DNA of 51,272 bases from Comamonas odontotermitis (GCF_014207855.1 NZ_JACHKZ010000028.1:1-51272); one strand, 5' to 3'; positions 33,794 to 44,412 are shown, counted from the stretch's first letter. Numbers and translations: made by a program. The notes: generated by a model from the sequence alone, not told the origin.

Positions 33794-36247
33794 TCAGCGC
33801 AAACGCGCATTGACGCTCTGCTTGAGCTGCTCAAGCACAGCTTGCATGGCGGTCTCGATTTCGGTCTCTTCCAGTGCCCGCTCGTCGTGGCCCAGGGTCA
33901 GGCGCACGGCCAGGCTCTTTTCGTCCTGTGCCAAGCTGCCCGGCGCAGCTTCTTCACCGGCCTTGAGCTTCTTGGGGCGGAACACATCGAACAGTACGGC
34001 ATTGCGCAGGATACCGCCACTGTTGGCAGCACGGATTGCGTCCATGACCTGCGCGTGTGTGACAGCCTCCTTGACCACCACGGCAATGTCGCGCTCCACG
34101 GCCTGGTGCTTGGTCACGGGTTTGAATACCGCGACGTTGCGGGCCAGCACGGCGTCCAGCTCCAACTCGAACATGGTGGGCGCTTGCGCCAGATCCCATT
34201 CCTGGCGCCACTGAGGGTGCAACTCTCCTACAAAACCGATGGCCTTGCCATTGAGCAGCACGCGCGCGCAGCGGCCAGGGTGCATGGCAGGATGCTCGGC
34301 GGGTTCAAACACGGGAACCAGCGGCGCCAGCAGCGCTTCCACATCGCCCTTGACGTCGTAGAAATCGACCTTGGTCTCGGTACTGCCCCATTGCAATTGA
34401 TCGGCTGCGCCATAAGCGAGGCCTGCCACGCGCATGGGCTGGTAAAAGCCCTTCACGGTGGTGTCGGAATCGACAACCGATGCATCCTTGAAGAACACGC
34501 GCCCCAGCTCGAACACGCGCACGCGCTGGGCCTTGCGATCCACATTGAACTTGAGAACCTGCAGCAGCGAGCCCAGCAGCGATGAGCGCATGACGCTCAG
34601 GTGGCTGGCAATGGGGTTGAGCAGCTTGACCGGATCGGCATTGCCTGCCAGCTCGGCTTCCCACTTGGCTTCGACAAAGCTGAAGTTGATGGTTTCCTGG
34701 TAACCCAGGGCTGCCAACTCGCGGCGTACGGCAAACGGGCTGCGCTGGTTTTCTGCACGCAACTTGGGAGAGATAGGTGCCAGCGGCTTGGAGGTTGGCA
34801 GGTTCTCGTAACCCACCATGCGTGCCACTTCCTCGATCAGATCCTCTTCCAGGTTGATGTCGAAGCGGAAGGTGGGCGCGGTCACGCTGATCACACCTTC
34901 AGAAGCCACCACGGCTGGCAGACCCAGGCCATTCAAGGCATCCAGGCATTGCTGCTGGGTCACGGCCATGCCGATGACCTTGGCCGCACGCGCCACACGC
35001 AGCTGCACGGTCTTGGGCGTCGGCATGTGGGGCTTCTGGTCGTCCATCGGGCCGCACTGGGTCTCTGGTGTGCCACAGATTTCCAATACCAGCGCAGTGA
35101 TGCGCTCGATATGCTCTACGGTGTGTTCGGGATCCACACCACGCTCGAAGCGGTGGCCAGCGTCGGTCGAGAAGTTGAAGTGGCGCGAGCGGCCCGCGAC
35201 TGCCTTGGGCCACCAGAAGGCAGCCTCAATGTAGATGTTGCGGGTGTCGTCAGACACGGCAGTAGCGTCGCCGCCCATGATGCCAGCCAGGGACTCGACT
35301 TCCTTCTCGTCGGCAATCACACCGACCTGGATGAAATCATCGATCTTGATGGTGTTGCCGTTGAGCAGCTTGAGCGTCTCGCCCTCCTTGCCCCAGCGCA
35401 CGCTCAGCCCGCCATGGATCTTGTCCAGATCAAAGATGTGGCTGGGACGGCCCAGCTCGAACATCACATAGTTGGAGATGTCCACCAGCGGCGACACGGA
35501 GCGCTGGCCGCAACGGGCAAGGCGGTCCACCATCCACTGTGGCGTCTTCACTTGCGTGTTGACATTGCGCACCACACGGCCCGAGAAGCGACCGCACAGA
35601 TCGGTGGCCTCAATCTTCACCGGCAGCTTGTCCTGCACGGCCACAGCCGCTTGCGGGAAGGACAGCTGTTTGAGCGGCGTACCAGTCAGTGCCGACAACT
35701 CGCGCGCAATGCCGTACACCGACAGGCAGTGCGCCAGGTTGGGTGTGAGCTTGAGGGTGAACAGGGTGTCGTCCAGATTCAGGTACTCGCGCACGTTCTG
35801 GCCCAGGGGTGCATCCAGCGGGAGCTCCAGCAGGCCGCCGTGGTCGTCGGCAATGCCCAGCTCCTTGGCCGAGCACAGCATGCCAAAGCTCTGCACGCCA
35901 CGCAGCTTGCCGATCTTGATCTTGAAAGGCTGGCCGTCTTCGCCCGGAGGCAGCTCGGCGCCCACGGTAGCGCAGGGAATGCGGATGCCCACGCGCGCAT
36001 TGGGTGCGCCGCAGACGATATTCAGCAGCTCGGGGCCACCCACATCCACCTGGCAGACGCGCAGGCGATCGGCGTCGGGGTGCTGCACGGCCTCCTTGAT
36101 TTCACCAATCACGATTCCGGTGAAAGGCGGAGCCACGGGCTCCATCTCTTCGACTTCCAGACCGGCCATGGTCAGGGTATCGGCCAGCTCTTGGGTGGTC
36201 AGCTGCGGGTTGCAGTACTCGCGCAACCAGGATTCAGGAAATTGCAT
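33794..36247 (-). CDS. pheT: Phenylalanyl-tRNA synthetase beta subunit
   Basis: 817 aa, of full family length. Works as an alpha2-beta2 complex with PheS to charge tRNA-Phe; the beta subunit has the tRNA-binding EMAP-like domain at residues about 40-150 ([20 protein letters not shown]), B3/B4 editing domains and the C-terminal anticodon-binding FDX domain ([20 protein letters not shown]). The ATG starts [14 protein letters not shown]. It is separated from pheS by 162 bp, with several T-rich stretches but no clear terminator. Confidence 0.97.
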   Translation of the reverse strand: MQFPESWLREYCNPQLTTQELADTLTMAGLEVEEMEPVAPPFTGIVIGEIKEAVQHPDADRLRVCQVDVGGPELLNIVCGAPNARVGIRIPCATVGAELPPGEDGQPFKIKIGKLRGVQSFGMLCSAKELGIADDHGGLLELPLDAPLGQNVREYLNLDDTLFTLKLTPNLAHCLSVYGIARELSALTGTPLKQLSFPQAAVAVQDKLPVKIEATDLCGRFSGRVVRNVNTQVKTPQWMVDRLARCGQRSVSPLVDISNYVMFELGRPSHIFDLDKIHGGLSVRWGKEGETLKLLNGNTIKIDDFIQVGVIADEKEVESLAGIMGGDATAVSDDTRNIYIEAAFWWPKAVAGRSRHFNFSTDAGHRFERGVDPEHTVEHIERITALVLEICGTPETQCGPMDDQKPHMPTPKTVQLRVARAAKVIGMAVTQQQCLDALNGLGLPAVVASEGVISVTAPTFRFDINLEEDLIEEVARMVGYENLPTSKPLAPISPKLRAENQRSPFAVRRELAALGYQETINFSFVEAKWEAELAGNADPVKLLNPIASHLSVMRSSLLGSLLQVLKFNVDRKAQRVRVFELGRVFFKDASVVDSDTTVKGFYQPMRVAGLAYGAADQLQWGSTETKVDFYDVKGDVEALLAPLVPVFEPAEHPAMHPGRCARVLLNGKAIGFVGELHPQWRQEWDLAQAPTMFELELDAVLARNVAVFKPVTKHQAVERDIAVVVKEAVTHAQVMDAIRAANSGGILRNAVLFDVFRPKKLKAGEEAAPGSLAQDEKSLAVRLTLGHDERALEETEIETAMQAVLEQLKQSVNARLR

Positions 36248-36409
36248 AGTCAGACTCTTTGGCGTTCAGGCTTGTTGGCAGTGCTTGCAAACAGGCCAAG
36301 GCGTTCTTGCTTTCAAAACAGGAGCTGCTTGCGCATGGCTGGCGGTCATCTTCAGACACTTTCTTCTTTAAAACCAGACAGGATGTGCACAAACTGCTCA
36401 CTTTTTCAA

Positions 36410-37462
36410 TTACTGAAACTGCGACAGGAAACGGATGTCTCCGTCGAAGAACAGGCGCAGGTCATTCACGCCATAACGCAGCATGGTCAGGCGGTCGGGG
36501 CCCATGCCAAAGGCAAAGCCGATGTACTTTTCGGGGTCGAGGCCCATGTTGCGCACCACATTGGGATGCACCTGTCCGGCACCCGACACCTCCAGCCAGC
36601 GACCGGCCAGCGGGCCGCTCTGGAACTGAATGTCGATCTCGGCCGAAGGCTCGGTGAATGGGAAGAAGCTGGGGCGGAAGCGCAGCACGAGATCATCCTG
36701 CTCGAAGAACGTCTTGCAGAAATCGGTGAACACCACCTTCAAGTCCTTGAAGCTGACGTTCTCGCCAATCCACAGGCCTTCGCACTGGTGGAACATGGGC
36801 GAGTGGGTGGCGTCGCTGTCTACCCGGTAGGTGCGGCCCGGCGCAATCACGCGGATCTCCGGCATGGTCTGACCGGCGTCGATCAGATTGCGGTATTTCT
36901 TCACATGCTGCACGGCGTGGCGCACCTGCATGGGGCTCGTGTGCGTGCGCAGCAGATTGGGCGCGTGCTGCGTGCCGCCTTCAACGTAGAAGGTATCGTG
37001 CATGGAGCGCGCAGGATGGTCTTCCGGCGTGTTGAGCGCCGTGAAGTTGAACCAGTCGGACTCGATCTCGGGGCCCTGGGCCACATCGAAGCCCATGGAG
37101 CCGAAGATGCCCTCGATACGCTCCAGTGTCAGCGATACGGGGTGCAGGCCTCCCGAGCCACGGCGACGGCCGGGCAGCGTCACATCCAGCACTTCGGCCT
37201 TGAGGTGGGCTTGCAGTTCAGCATCGGCCAAGGCCTTGCGGCGCGCCGTGAGAAGCGACTCGATGGCCTGCTTGGCCACATTGATCGCAGCACCACGCGA
37301 CTTTTTCTCTTCGACGGAAAGCTGCGCCATGCCCTTCATGAGCTCGGTCATCTTGCCCGACTTGCCCAGAAACTGCGCCTTGGCGTTTTCCAGATCAGCG
37401 GGGGTATGGGCCTGCGCAAACAGTTGCTGCGCGCTCTCGACCAGAGAATCCAACTCGTTCAT
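36410..37462 (-). CDS. pheS: Phenylalanyl-tRNA synthetase alpha subunit
   Basis: 350-aa catalytic subunit. An N-terminal coiled coil is followed by class II motifs: motif 2 around [20 protein letters not shown] and [12 protein letters not shown], motif 3 as [32 protein letters not shown] is also typical. The gene follows rplT with a 122-bp gap that contains an attenuator-like hairpin. Confidence 0.97.
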   Translation of the reverse strand: MNELDSLVESAQQLFAQAHTPADLENAKAQFLGKSGKMTELMKGMAQLSVEEKKSRGAAINVAKQAIESLLTARRKALADAELQAHLKAEVLDVTLPGRRRGSGGLHPVSLTLERIEGIFGSMGFDVAQGPEIESDWFNFTALNTPEDHPARSMHDTFYVEGGTQHAPNLLRTHTSPMQVRHAVQHVKKYRNLIDAGQTMPEIRVIAPGRTYRVDSDATHSPMFHQCEGLWIGENVSFKDLKVVFTDFCKTFFEQDDLVLRFRPSFFPFTEPSAEIDIQFQSGPLAGRWLEVSGAGQVHPNVVRNMGLDPEKYIGFAFGMGPDRLTMLRYGVNDLRLFFDGDIRFLSQFQ

Positions 37463-37489
37463 ATCGACTCTTTATCGATTCTTGATTCT

Positions 37490-37532
37490 TAAAAAGAAAC
37501 AAGGGCTAGTGCCTTTTCAAGCCCTAGCCCTT
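37490..37532 (-). terminator. Attenuator-like hairpin between rplT and pheS
   Basis: On the minus strand AAGGGCTAG pairs with CTAGCCCTT (plus positions 37501-37509 and 37524-37532), followed by GTTTCTTTTT. It sits 28 bases upstream of the pheS start region. Either it ends the infC-rplT transcript partially or it is part of a pheST attenuation system. No Phe-rich leader peptide was found. Confidence 0.75.
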
Positions 37533-37584
37533 GCTGTGTGTGCACCAGCAGCTACTGAATCAGGAGTAACTACTGATCGTGACC

Positions 37585-37944
37585 TCAGGCAGCCAGCTTG
37601 GCCTTGACTTGGTCGACGATAGCTGCAAAAGCAGCCTTGTCGTGCACGGCGATATCGGCCAGCATCTTGCGGTCGATTTCGATCGCAGCCTTCTTCAGGC
37701 CGTTGGCGAATTGGCTGTAGGTCAGGCCCAGTTCACGTGCAGCAGCATTGATACGAGCGATCCACAGTTGGCGGAACACGCGCTTCTTGTTGCGACGGTC
37801 ACGGTAGGCATACTGACCAGCCTTCATGACGGCTTGCTTGGCAACGCGGAATACGTTACCACGGCGGCCGCGGAAACCCTTAGCAAGGGCCAGAACTTTT
37901 TTGTGACGGGCGCGAGCCGTTACACCACGTTTGACGCGAGGCAT
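37585..37944 (-). CDS. rplT: 50S ribosomal protein L20
   Basis: 119-aa L20, of standard length. Starts [20 protein letters not shown] and contains [24 protein letters not shown] core (here [20 protein letters not shown]). It binds 23S rRNA early in assembly and in many bacteria represses rpmI-rplT. Lies 26 bp after rpmI. Confidence 0.98.
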   Translation of the reverse strand: MPRVKRGVTARARHKKVLALAKGFRGRRGNVFRVAKQAVMKAGQYAYRDRRNKKRVFRQLWIARINAAARELGLTYSQFANGLKKAAIEIDRKMLADIAVHDKAAFAAIVDQVKAKLAA

Positions 37945-37970
37945 GTGTTTTCTCCTTGTTCGTCAGTGAA

Positions 37971-38174
37971 TTACAGGCCCATGCCGGGCAGCATCTGTGC
38001 CATGTGACCCATGTTGGTCTCATGCACGTTCACTGCACCGCGCAGGTGGCGCTTGTTCTTGGTGGTCTTCTTGGTCAGGATGTGACGCTTGAAGGCTTGA
38101 CCGCGCTTGACGGTGCCACCTGGACGAACGCGAAAACGCTTCTTCGCGCTGCTCTTGGTCTTCATTTTGGGCAT
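37971..38174 (-). CDS. rpmI: 50S ribosomal protein L35
   Basis: 67-aa L35: [20 protein letters not shown] at the N-terminus and [17 protein letters not shown] in the middle. ATG 38174 is preceded by AAGGAG. Part of the infC-rpmI-rplT set. Confidence 0.97.
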   Translation of the reverse strand: MPKMKTKSSAKKRFRVRPGGTVKRGQAFKRHILTKKTTKNKRHLRGAVNVHETNMGHMAQMLPGMGL

Positions 38175-38350
38175 GTGAATGCTCCTTATGGATTGTGCTC
38201 GTGAGGCGTTCAGACCACTTGGCTGAACTTGTTGGCCCCGAGCCACTTTTGCGACAGACCGGAAACCCTATCCATCGAAGGACAGCCGCCGACTGCACCA
38301 CCACAGGCCCAGATTCTGGCCCCCTGGCATACAGGCAATTGCTCTCCTAT

Positions 38351-38377
38351 AAAAACCGAAGGCGGCTATGCGCCGCC
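38351..38377 (-). terminator. Hairpin with T-run between infC and rpmI
   Basis: GGCGGC/GCCGCC stem (plus 38361-38366 and 38372-38377) followed on the minus strand by TTCGGTTTTTATAGG. It lies about 30 bases after infC, in a 231-bp gap ahead of rpmI. It may be a partial terminator or part of the L20-controlled leader. Confidence 0.75.
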
Positions 38378-38405
38378 ATCGGAATTCAGTATTTTATGCG
38401 ATTTT

Positions 38406-39020
38406 TCAAGCCGCTGCCACTGGGGCCTTGTCGCCTTCGGCAGTTTTACCACCCGCAGCACCTGGTTTTTTACGCGCAGGGGCCACCATCATGATCATCT
38501 GGCGGCCTTCCAGCTTGGGAAACTGCTCAACCTGGATGGTATCGGCCAGCTCGTCACGGATGCGGTTGAGCAGATCCATGCCGAGATTCTGGTGGGTGAT
38601 TTCACGGCCACGGAACCGCAAGGTCACCTTCACCTTGTCGCCATCTGCCAGAAAGCGCTTGATGTTGCGCATCTTGACGTTGTAATCGCCATCATCGGTA
38701 CCAGGGCGGAACTTGACTTCCTTGATATCGATGACGGTCTGCTTGGCCTTGGCTTCTGCCGCCTTCTTCTGTTCCTGGTATTTGAACTTGCCGTAGTCCA
38801 TCAGGCGGCACACAGGCGGCACGGCCGTGGCGGCGATTTCGACCAGGTCAACGTCCAGTTCGCCCGCCATGCGCAGTGCTTCCTGCAGCGGCACGATGCC
38901 CAGAGGTTCATTATTGGGACCGGACAGACGCACTTCAGGCGCCTGGATCTCACGATTCAGGCGGTGTTTGCGCTCTTCGCGGTGGCGGCGATCACGAAAT
39001 TCAGTAGCTATGGCTTTCAC
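38406..39020 (-). CDS. infC: Translation initiation factor IF-3
   Basis: IF-3, which binds the 30S subunit and checks the start codon. Core segments: [40 protein letters not shown] and [20 protein letters not shown]. The given start is GTG 39020 (204 aa), but the family usually begins at residue 4 here ([14 protein letters not shown]), whose codon is ATA at 39011. The only Shine-Dalgarno, AGGGTG, overlaps the GTG and is ideally spaced for the ATA. As E. coli infC uses the rare AUU for autoregulation, AUA initiation is plausible. Confidence 0.95.
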   Translation of the reverse strand: MKAIATEFRDRRHREERKHRLNREIQAPEVRLSGPNNEPLGIVPLQEALRMAGELDVDLVEIAATAVPPVCRLMDYGKFKYQEQKKAAEAKAKQTVIDIKEVKFRPGTDDGDYNVKMRNIKRFLADGDKVKVTLRFRGREITHQNLGMDLLNRIRDELADTIQVEQFPKLEGRQMIMMVAPARKKPGAAGGKTAEGDKAPVAAA

Positions 39021-39097
39021 CCTAAATATTTAAAAGCTACGACAGCGTAGCTGCTCAAAGCACAGTCCACGCTGTCCAAAGCTCATCTACCAGAGGG

Positions 39098-41029
39098 TTA
39101 TGCTTTAGAGGCGATGTCCTTGGCAATGAGTTCTGCGAACGCATCGACGGACATCACACCGAGGTCTTTGCCGCCCCGGGCGCGCACTGCTACGGCACCA
39201 GCTGCCTTCTCCTTGTCGCCCGCGACGAGGATATAGGGCAGCTTCTGCAACGAATGCTCCCGTATTTTATACGTAATCTTCTCGTTGCGCAGGTCGGTAA
39301 CCACACGCAGCCCTTGGTGCGGCAAGGCCTTACGCAGTTTGTCGGCCACTTCCTTCACATATTCGGACTGTGCATCGGTGATGTTGAGGATGGCCACCTG
39401 CGTGGGCGCAAGCCAGGTCGGCAGCGCGCCAGCGTGCTGCTCGATCAGAATGCCAATGAAGCGCTCAAGCGAGCCCACGATGGCGCGGTGCAGCATGATG
39501 GGGCGATGACGCTCGCCGTCTTCGCCCACAAATTCCGCATCCAGACGCTCTGGCAGGTTCGGGTCGACCTGGATGGTGCCGCACTGCCATTCACGGCCGA
39601 GCGCATCTTTCAGGGTGTATTCGATCTTGGGGCCATAGAAGGCGCCTTCGCCAGGCAGGTATTCGAAATCACAGCCCGACGCGCGCAGGCCGTCGGCCAG
39701 GGCGGCCTCTGCCTTGTCCCAGCTCTCTTCCGTGCCGATGCGCTTTTCAGGGCGGGTCGACAAGCGATAGAGGATGTTGGTGAAGCCGAAATCCGCATAC
39801 ACCTTCTGCAGGAGCGAGGTGAAGGCAGTCACTTCGGCCTGGATCTGCTCGGGCAGGCAGAAGATGTGGCCGTCATCCTGCGTGAAGGCGCGCACACGCA
39901 TGATGCCGTGCAGCGAACCGGTGGGCTCGTTACGGTGGCAGTTGCCGAACTCGCCAAAGCGCAGCGGCAGATCACGGTAGCTCTTGATGCCCTGCTTGAA
40001 GATCAGGATGTGGCCTGGGCAGTTCATCGGCTTCAGGGCATATTCACGCTTTTCCGACTCGGTCGTGAACATGTTCTCGCGGTACTTGTCCCAGTGGCCG
40101 GTCTTCTCCCACAGGGTCTTGTCCAGAATCTGTGGAGCCTTCACTTCCTGGTAGCCATTGTCGCGGTAGACCTGGCGCATGTACTGCTCCACCTCTTGCC
40201 AGATCGTCCAGCCTTTAGGGTGCCAGAACACGGTGCCGGGCGAGTGCTCGTCGATGTGGAACAAGTCCAGTTCACGGCCGAGCTTGCGGTGGTCGCGCTT
40301 TTCCGCCTCTTCCAGCATGGTGAGGTATTGCTGCAGCTCGTCCTTGCTGGCCCATGCCGTGCCGTAGATGCGCTGCAGCATCTCGTTGTTGTGGTCACCG
40401 CGCCAGTAGGCGCCAGCCACCTTCATCAGCTTGAAGTGTTTGAGCTTGCCAGTGCTCGGTACGTGGGGGCCACGGCACAGGTCTTCAAAGCTGCCTTCGC
40501 GGTACAGGCTCACTTCTTCATTGCTGGGGATGCTGGCAATGATCTCGGCCTTGTAGTCTTCGCCAATGCCCTTGAAATAAGCCACGGCTTCGTCGCGCGG
40601 CAGCACACGGCGCACCACCGGCTCATCCTTGTTGGCAAGTTCGGTCATGCGCTTTTCGATGGCGACAAGGTCTTCAGGGGTGAAGGGGCGCTTGTAGGCA
40701 AAGTCGTAGTAAAAGCCGTTCTCGATCACCGGGCCGATGGTGACTTGCGCATCAGGAAACAACTCCTTGACAGCGTAGGCCAGCAAGTGAGCGGTGGAGT
40801 GGCGGATCACTTCCAGACCATCCTTGTCCTTGGCGGTGATGATGGCAAGTGGGGCATCCTGCTCGATCACATGGCTGGTGTCCACCACTTTGGCGTTATC
40901 GCCAATACCCACCTTGCCCGCCAGCGCGGCCTTGGCCAGGCCTGCGCCAATCGAGGCAGCAACATCGGCTACCGATACCGGGCCGGGATATTCGCGCTTG
41001 GAGCCATCGGGAAGCGTAATTTGAACCAT
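39098..41029 (-). CDS. thrS: Threonyl-tRNA synthetase
   Basis: 643 aa, of usual length. Domains: N-terminal TGS ([20 protein letters not shown]), the editing domain with [20 protein letters not shown], the class II catalytic core ([34 protein letters not shown]) and the C-terminal anticodon-binding domain ([20 protein letters not shown]). ATG 41029 is used with AGGAATTCTT upstream; the frame extends to 41146 through the leader but those codons look non-coding. First gene of the thrS-infC-rpmI-rplT-pheST-ihfA unit. A terminator-like hairpin lies 54 bases upstream. Confidence 0.97.
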   Translation of the reverse strand: MVQITLPDGSKREYPGPVSVADVAASIGAGLAKAALAGKVGIGDNAKVVDTSHVIEQDAPLAIITAKDKDGLEVIRHSTAHLLAYAVKELFPDAQVTIGPVIENGFYYDFAYKRPFTPEDLVAIEKRMTELANKDEPVVRRVLPRDEAVAYFKGIGEDYKAEIIASIPSNEEVSLYREGSFEDLCRGPHVPSTGKLKHFKLMKVAGAYWRGDHNNEMLQRIYGTAWASKDELQQYLTMLEEAEKRDHRKLGRELDLFHIDEHSPGTVFWHPKGWTIWQEVEQYMRQVYRDNGYQEVKAPQILDKTLWEKTGHWDKYRENMFTTESEKREYALKPMNCPGHILIFKQGIKSYRDLPLRFGEFGNCHRNEPTGSLHGIMRVRAFTQDDGHIFCLPEQIQAEVTAFTSLLQKVYADFGFTNILYRLSTRPEKRIGTEESWDKAEAALADGLRASGCDFEYLPGEGAFYGPKIEYTLKDALGREWQCGTIQVDPNLPERLDAEFVGEDGERHRPIMLHRAIVGSLERFIGILIEQHAGALPTWLAPTQVAILNITDAQSEYVKEVADKLRKALPHQGLRVVTDLRNEKITYKIREHSLQKLPYILVAGDKEKAAGAVAVRARGGKDLGVMSVDAFAELIAKDIASKA

Positions 41030-41369
41030 AAGAATTCCTGTAATCGTGGTGATGGATGGGCTGATGCAAATCCGCGCAACGCCAAAAAAGCAAAAAGCGC
41101 GGAACTGGTCCGCGCTTTGGAAGGAAGAGGAGGAAGACGATGACAATCGTGCAGGCGCGAACCACCGGCCTTAGCGGCCAGTCAAACCTCCAGGGGTCGT
41201 CGTTCGCGGTGTCATAACCGAATGTGCCTTTCTCGCTCTTGTGCAGGGTTAGAAAACTGATAAACATCGTCATTTTCCCACACTCTGATGCAATCTGCCG
41301 CTGTTGTGGCAATCCGCAACGCTACAAGCTTGCCATAATGAAAACGATAGCAGACCCTGACGATTTGAT
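41030..41369. other. thrS leader and promoter region shared with a divergent lipoprotein gene
   Basis: 340 bp with no gene. On the minus side it holds the thrS leader with the hairpin at 41083-41118 and a frame of hydrophobic and Thr codons that runs through it; on the plus side it must hold the promoter for the lipoprotein gene (CATAAT at 41334-41339 is a possible -10). Confidence 0.5.
41083..41118 (-). terminator. Attenuator-type terminator in the thrS leader
   Basis: AAAGCGCGGA (plus 41094-41103) pairs perfectly with TCCGCGCTTT (41109-41118); on the minus strand the stem is followed by TTGCTTTTTTGG. It sits upstream of the thrS start and downstream of any promoter, so it would end transcription before the operon unless disrupted. 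Confidence 0.8.
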
Positions 41370-42122
41370 ATGCCCTGTCGCTCCGCCCGATCTGTAGGAA
41401 TTTCCGCATGCCTGACTGCGTTATTGCTGCTGGCAGGCTGCAGCAATGCCCCCACTACGCGAGGCAAGGCGCCTGACCGCGACATGGAAGCCAAGGAATG
41501 GGGGCAGTCCGACGTCAATCGCATGGCGACGCTCAGCATGCAGGCCAACCTGCAGAGTCTGTACACCCTGATGGACAAGCTCTACCGCCGCAATCCGCAG
41601 GAATGGCGCAAGGGAGGCTTTGACAGCCGCGAACAGGCGATGAAGGCCGTCAAGCAAGCCATCGAGAACCAGCAGCCCTGGCCCGACCTGATGGACCAGC
41701 GCGATATCGATGGCATGAGCATGGCGCTGGCGCCCGAATTCTCCAGCGACCGCGTGGCTGCCTTTACCTGGGCGACCGCCGACATGCTGATCACCGCCTA
41801 CGGTGGCCGCACCACCCTGTATCTGATCCACGGCCTCGATGCGCAGACGGTCTACAACGCTTCGCGCAACCTGGAAATCGCCAACTGGATGCTGACGCAT
41901 CGCAAACTCTCCAACGGTCAACCCATGCTGCTGACCAACGAAATCAATACCAGCGAACGCAACCTCAGCTTCGAGCGCGAGTTCGGCAAGATGATCGCGC
42001 GCAACGATCTGATGGCCGATGTGGTGTCCGAGAAATACCGCCGTGCCGTGATCGGCTATGTGCAGGGCCTGGCTGGCGGCAGCCTGCTGCAGTTCTTGCC
42101 TGTACAGGCCGTGGCGCACTAG
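41370..42122 (+). CDS. Putative lipoprotein (250 aa)
   Basis: 250 aa with a lipoprotein signal: LTALLLLAGC with cysteine 24. The mature part contains LQSLYTLMDKLYRRNPQEWR, then FTWATADMLITAYGGRTTLY and FEREFGKMIARNDLMADVVS. I know this as a conserved proteobacterial envelope protein without assigned function. It is divergent from thrS and monocistronic. Confidence 0.8.
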   Translation: MPCRSARSVGISACLTALLLLAGCSNAPTTRGKAPDRDMEAKEWGQSDVNRMATLSMQANLQSLYTLMDKLYRRNPQEWRKGGFDSREQAMKAVKQAIENQQPWPDLMDQRDIDGMSMALAPEFSSDRVAAFTWATADMLITAYGGRTTLYLIHGLDAQTVYNASRNLEIANWMLTHRKLSNGQPMLLTNEINTSERNLSFEREFGKMIARNDLMADVVSEKYRRAVIGYVQGLAGGSLLQFLPVQAVAH

Positions 42123-42256
42123 GCAGCACACACGCCAACAACGCAAAGGCGTACCAAGGGCCATGCATTGCGCTTTGTAATGCACGCCCCGGCACCAAGG
42201 CTTCGTGATCCTCCTACACTTGGTCACTTGCGATTTAACTCCCGAGTGACTGCGTT

Positions 42257-43408
42257 ATGAATACCCGTTCCTGGCTGGAAAAGCTGGTGGCTTTCGACAC
42301 CACCAGCCGCAACTCCAACCTTGCCCTGATCGAAACCGTGCGCGATGCGCTGGCCCAGCAAGGCCTCAAGGTAGAGCTGATCCATTCACCCGAAGGCGAC
42401 AAGGCCAACCTGTTTGCCACCCTCCCCGCCGATGACGGCAGCACCCAGGGCGGCATTGTGCTGTCCGGGCACACCGATGTGGTGCCAGTCGACGGCCAGC
42501 AATGGGATACCAACCCGTTTGTACTGACCGAAAAGGACGGCAAGCTCTACGGCCGCGGCAGCGCAGACATGAAGGGCTACATCGCCGCATCGATTGCCCT
42601 GGTGCCCGAATTCATTGCCATGCCGCGCAAGAAGCCGCTGCACATTGCCTTGTCGTACGACGAAGAAGTGGGCTGCGCCGGCGCGCCGGTGATGCTGCGC
42701 GCCTTGCAGGCCCGTGGCCAGGTGGCCGATGGCTGCGTGGTGGGTGAGCCCACCAGCATGCAGGTGGTGGTGGCGCACAAGGGCATCAACCTGTATCGCT
42801 GCAAGGTGCATGGCAAGGCCGCGCACTCGTCGCTCACCCCCAAGGGCTGCAACGCCATCGAGTACGCCGCGCGCCTGATCTGCCATATCCGCGATGTGGC
42901 AGATCAGTTCAAGGCCAACGGCCCGTATGACGAGTTCTACGACGTGCCCTTCACCACGATGACGACCAACCAGATCTCTGGTGGCATTGCGGTCAACACC
43001 ATTCCCGAGCTGTGCGAATTCAACTACGAGTTCCGCAACCTGCCGGGCATGACGGCGGAGAGCATCCAGGCCAAGGTCGAGAGCTATGTGCGCGACGAAC
43101 TCCTGCCGCGCATGCAGCGCGAGTTTGCCGATGCTCGCATCGACATCGAAACCGGCCCCTATGCCCCGCCGCTGGAAGCAAGCGAGCAGGCCGCCATCAC
43201 AGCCCTGGTGCGCGCGCTGACTGCCGACCAGTCCACACGCAAGGTGGCCTATGGCACCGAAGCGGGCCTGTTCCAGAACGTGGGCATCCCCACGGTGGTG
43301 TGCGGCCCCGGCAATATCGAGCAGGCCCACAAGCCCAACGAATTTGTCGAGATCAGCCAGCTCGAAGCCTGCGAACGCTTCCTGCGCAAGCTTGGACAGT
43401 CGCTGTAA
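42257..43408 (+). CDS. argE: Acetylornithine deacetylase
   Basis: 383-aa M20 metallopeptidase-family enzyme that removes the acetyl group from N-acetylornithine in arginine synthesis. Zinc-site signatures: SGHTDVVPVDGQQWDTNPF and LYGRGSADMKGYIA, then SYDEEVGCAG with the catalytic glutamate. The dimerisation domain has NTIPELCEFNYEFRN. The length and the N-terminal WLEKLVAFDTTSRNSN fit ArgE rather than DapE. Followed by a good terminator. Confidence 0.92.
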   Translation: MNTRSWLEKLVAFDTTSRNSNLALIETVRDALAQQGLKVELIHSPEGDKANLFATLPADDGSTQGGIVLSGHTDVVPVDGQQWDTNPFVLTEKDGKLYGRGSADMKGYIAASIALVPEFIAMPRKKPLHIALSYDEEVGCAGAPVMLRALQARGQVADGCVVGEPTSMQVVVAHKGINLYRCKVHGKAAHSSLTPKGCNAIEYAARLICHIRDVADQFKANGPYDEFYDVPFTTMTTNQISGGIAVNTIPELCEFNYEFRNLPGMTAESIQAKVESYVRDELLPRMQREFADARIDIETGPYAPPLEASEQAAITALVRALTADQSTRKVAYGTEAGLFQNVGIPTVVCGPGNIEQAHKPNEFVEISQLEACERFLRKLGQSL

Positions 43409-43445
43409 GGCTCTTTGCTATTGCGATTTTTCGATCGCCTACAGC

Positions 43446-43480
43446 CAGCGCCCACTCCGAGCAGGAATGGGCGCTGTTTT
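43446..43480 (+). terminator. Terminator of argE
   Basis: CAGCGCCCA (43446-43454) pairs with TGGGCGCTG (43468-43476), followed by TTTT, 37 bases after the argE stop. Confidence 0.85.
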
Positions 43481-43629
43481 CATAATGCTGCCTCTGGCCC
43501 CTTGTGTTTTAAAGAAATCTGCTTTTACGCGCACCAAAAAAACGCCAGCAGCTTCGTTTTTAATAGCATAACCATCCAACCATTTCAGGCCGGTGATCAA
43601 CCGTCTGCAAGCCACGTACCATCTTGCCC

Positions 43630-44412
43630 ATGAGCACCCAATACGAAGCCCTCAAAAACGCCGACCTGTACCCCACCGCCTTTCGCGTGGAGCCACCCGC
43701 CGAGCTGGGCGAGCGCAAGATGACACCGCGCAGGCCCGGCTTTTTCATTACCCGCAGCCTCAGTGGCGCGACCGATGCAGAAAGGGCTGCACTCAAAACT
43801 GCCGCTGCCAGCCAGGCCGAGACGCAATCAGCCGCTGACGCGCAGGCCAAAGCGGAGCCTGCCCCTTCCACAGACATCACATCGCGCCTGCTGGTACCCG
43901 CACAATGGGGGTTGGTGCCGCATTGGGTCAAATCTGCGTCCGATGGCAAGTTGCGCGCAACCAAGCTGGTCCATGTCAAATCCGACAACGTGGGCACCAG
44001 CACTGCCTTTCGCGATGCCTGGCTGAACAACCAGCGCTGCATCGTGCCGATGCAGGCCTTCATCACCGACGACTACCGAAGCAGCGGTAAACCCAAGCCC
44101 ACGCGCATTGCCCGCGTCGATGGCCTGCCCATGGGCGTGGCGGGCATCTGGGCGCGCTGGCAAGACGAGGACGGCAGCGAACTGCTGAGCTACGCCATCA
44201 TCACCATCAATGCCAATGCACATGGGTTGATGAACCGCTACCAGGCACCCGGCAGCGAAAAAAGCATGCCCGCCATCCTGAACGAAGGCGCCTACGACGC
44301 CTGGCTGGGCTCCTCCGCCGCCAAGGCCAAAGAGTTCCTGCGCGCCTACCCCGCGCAAAAGCTGCTGGCCAACCCGGTAGAAAAGGGCCGTAAGAATCCG
44401 CTGGGGATCTGA
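43630..44412 (+). CDS. SRAP/YedK-family paralogue lacking catalytic residues
   Basis: 260 aa with the SRAP fold landmarks: LLVPAQWGLVPHWVK, NNQRCIVPMQAF, GVAGIWARW, SYAIITINANAHGLMNRY and SMPAIL. Normal SRAP/HMCES proteins form a thiazolidine crosslink to abasic sites through Cys2. Here residue 2 is Ser (MST), the NARSE motif is HVKSDN, the catalytic Glu of the DGFYEW motif is replaced (QAFITDD) and the IHDRMP histidine is replaced (GSEKSMP). So it is probably not a crosslinking enzyme. It also has an alanine-rich insertion at residues 45-85. The frame is intact. TTG at 43624 is an alternative start. Confidence 0.82.
   Translation: MSTQYEALKNADLYPTAFRVEPPAELGERKMTPRRPGFFITRSLSGATDAERAALKTAAASQAETQSAADAQAKAEPAPSTDITSRLLVPAQWGLVPHWVKSASDGKLRATKLVHVKSDNVGTSTAFRDAWLNNQRCIVPMQAFITDDYRSSGKPKPTRIARVDGLPMGVAGIWARWQDEDGSELLSYAIITINANAHGLMNRYQAPGSEKSMPAILNEGAYDAWLGSSAAKAKEFLRAYPAQKLLANPVEKGRKNPLGI

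Noticed and set aside
34601..37492. Very long plus-strand open frame (963 aa) opposite pheT and pheS
   Set aside because: It is the antisense of two essential genes with strong protein signatures; long antisense frames are expected in GC-rich coding DNA. Its product is His/Gln-rich without any domain.
39254..41143. Long plus-strand open frame (629 aa) opposite thrS
   Set aside because: Antisense shadow of thrS with no recognisable protein family.
40896..41312. Leader-spanning frame before thrS as a regulatory peptide gene
   Set aside because: It is open across the terminator and into thrS without a stop, has no dense run of Thr codons and no good ribosome-binding site, so I do not call it a leader peptide gene.
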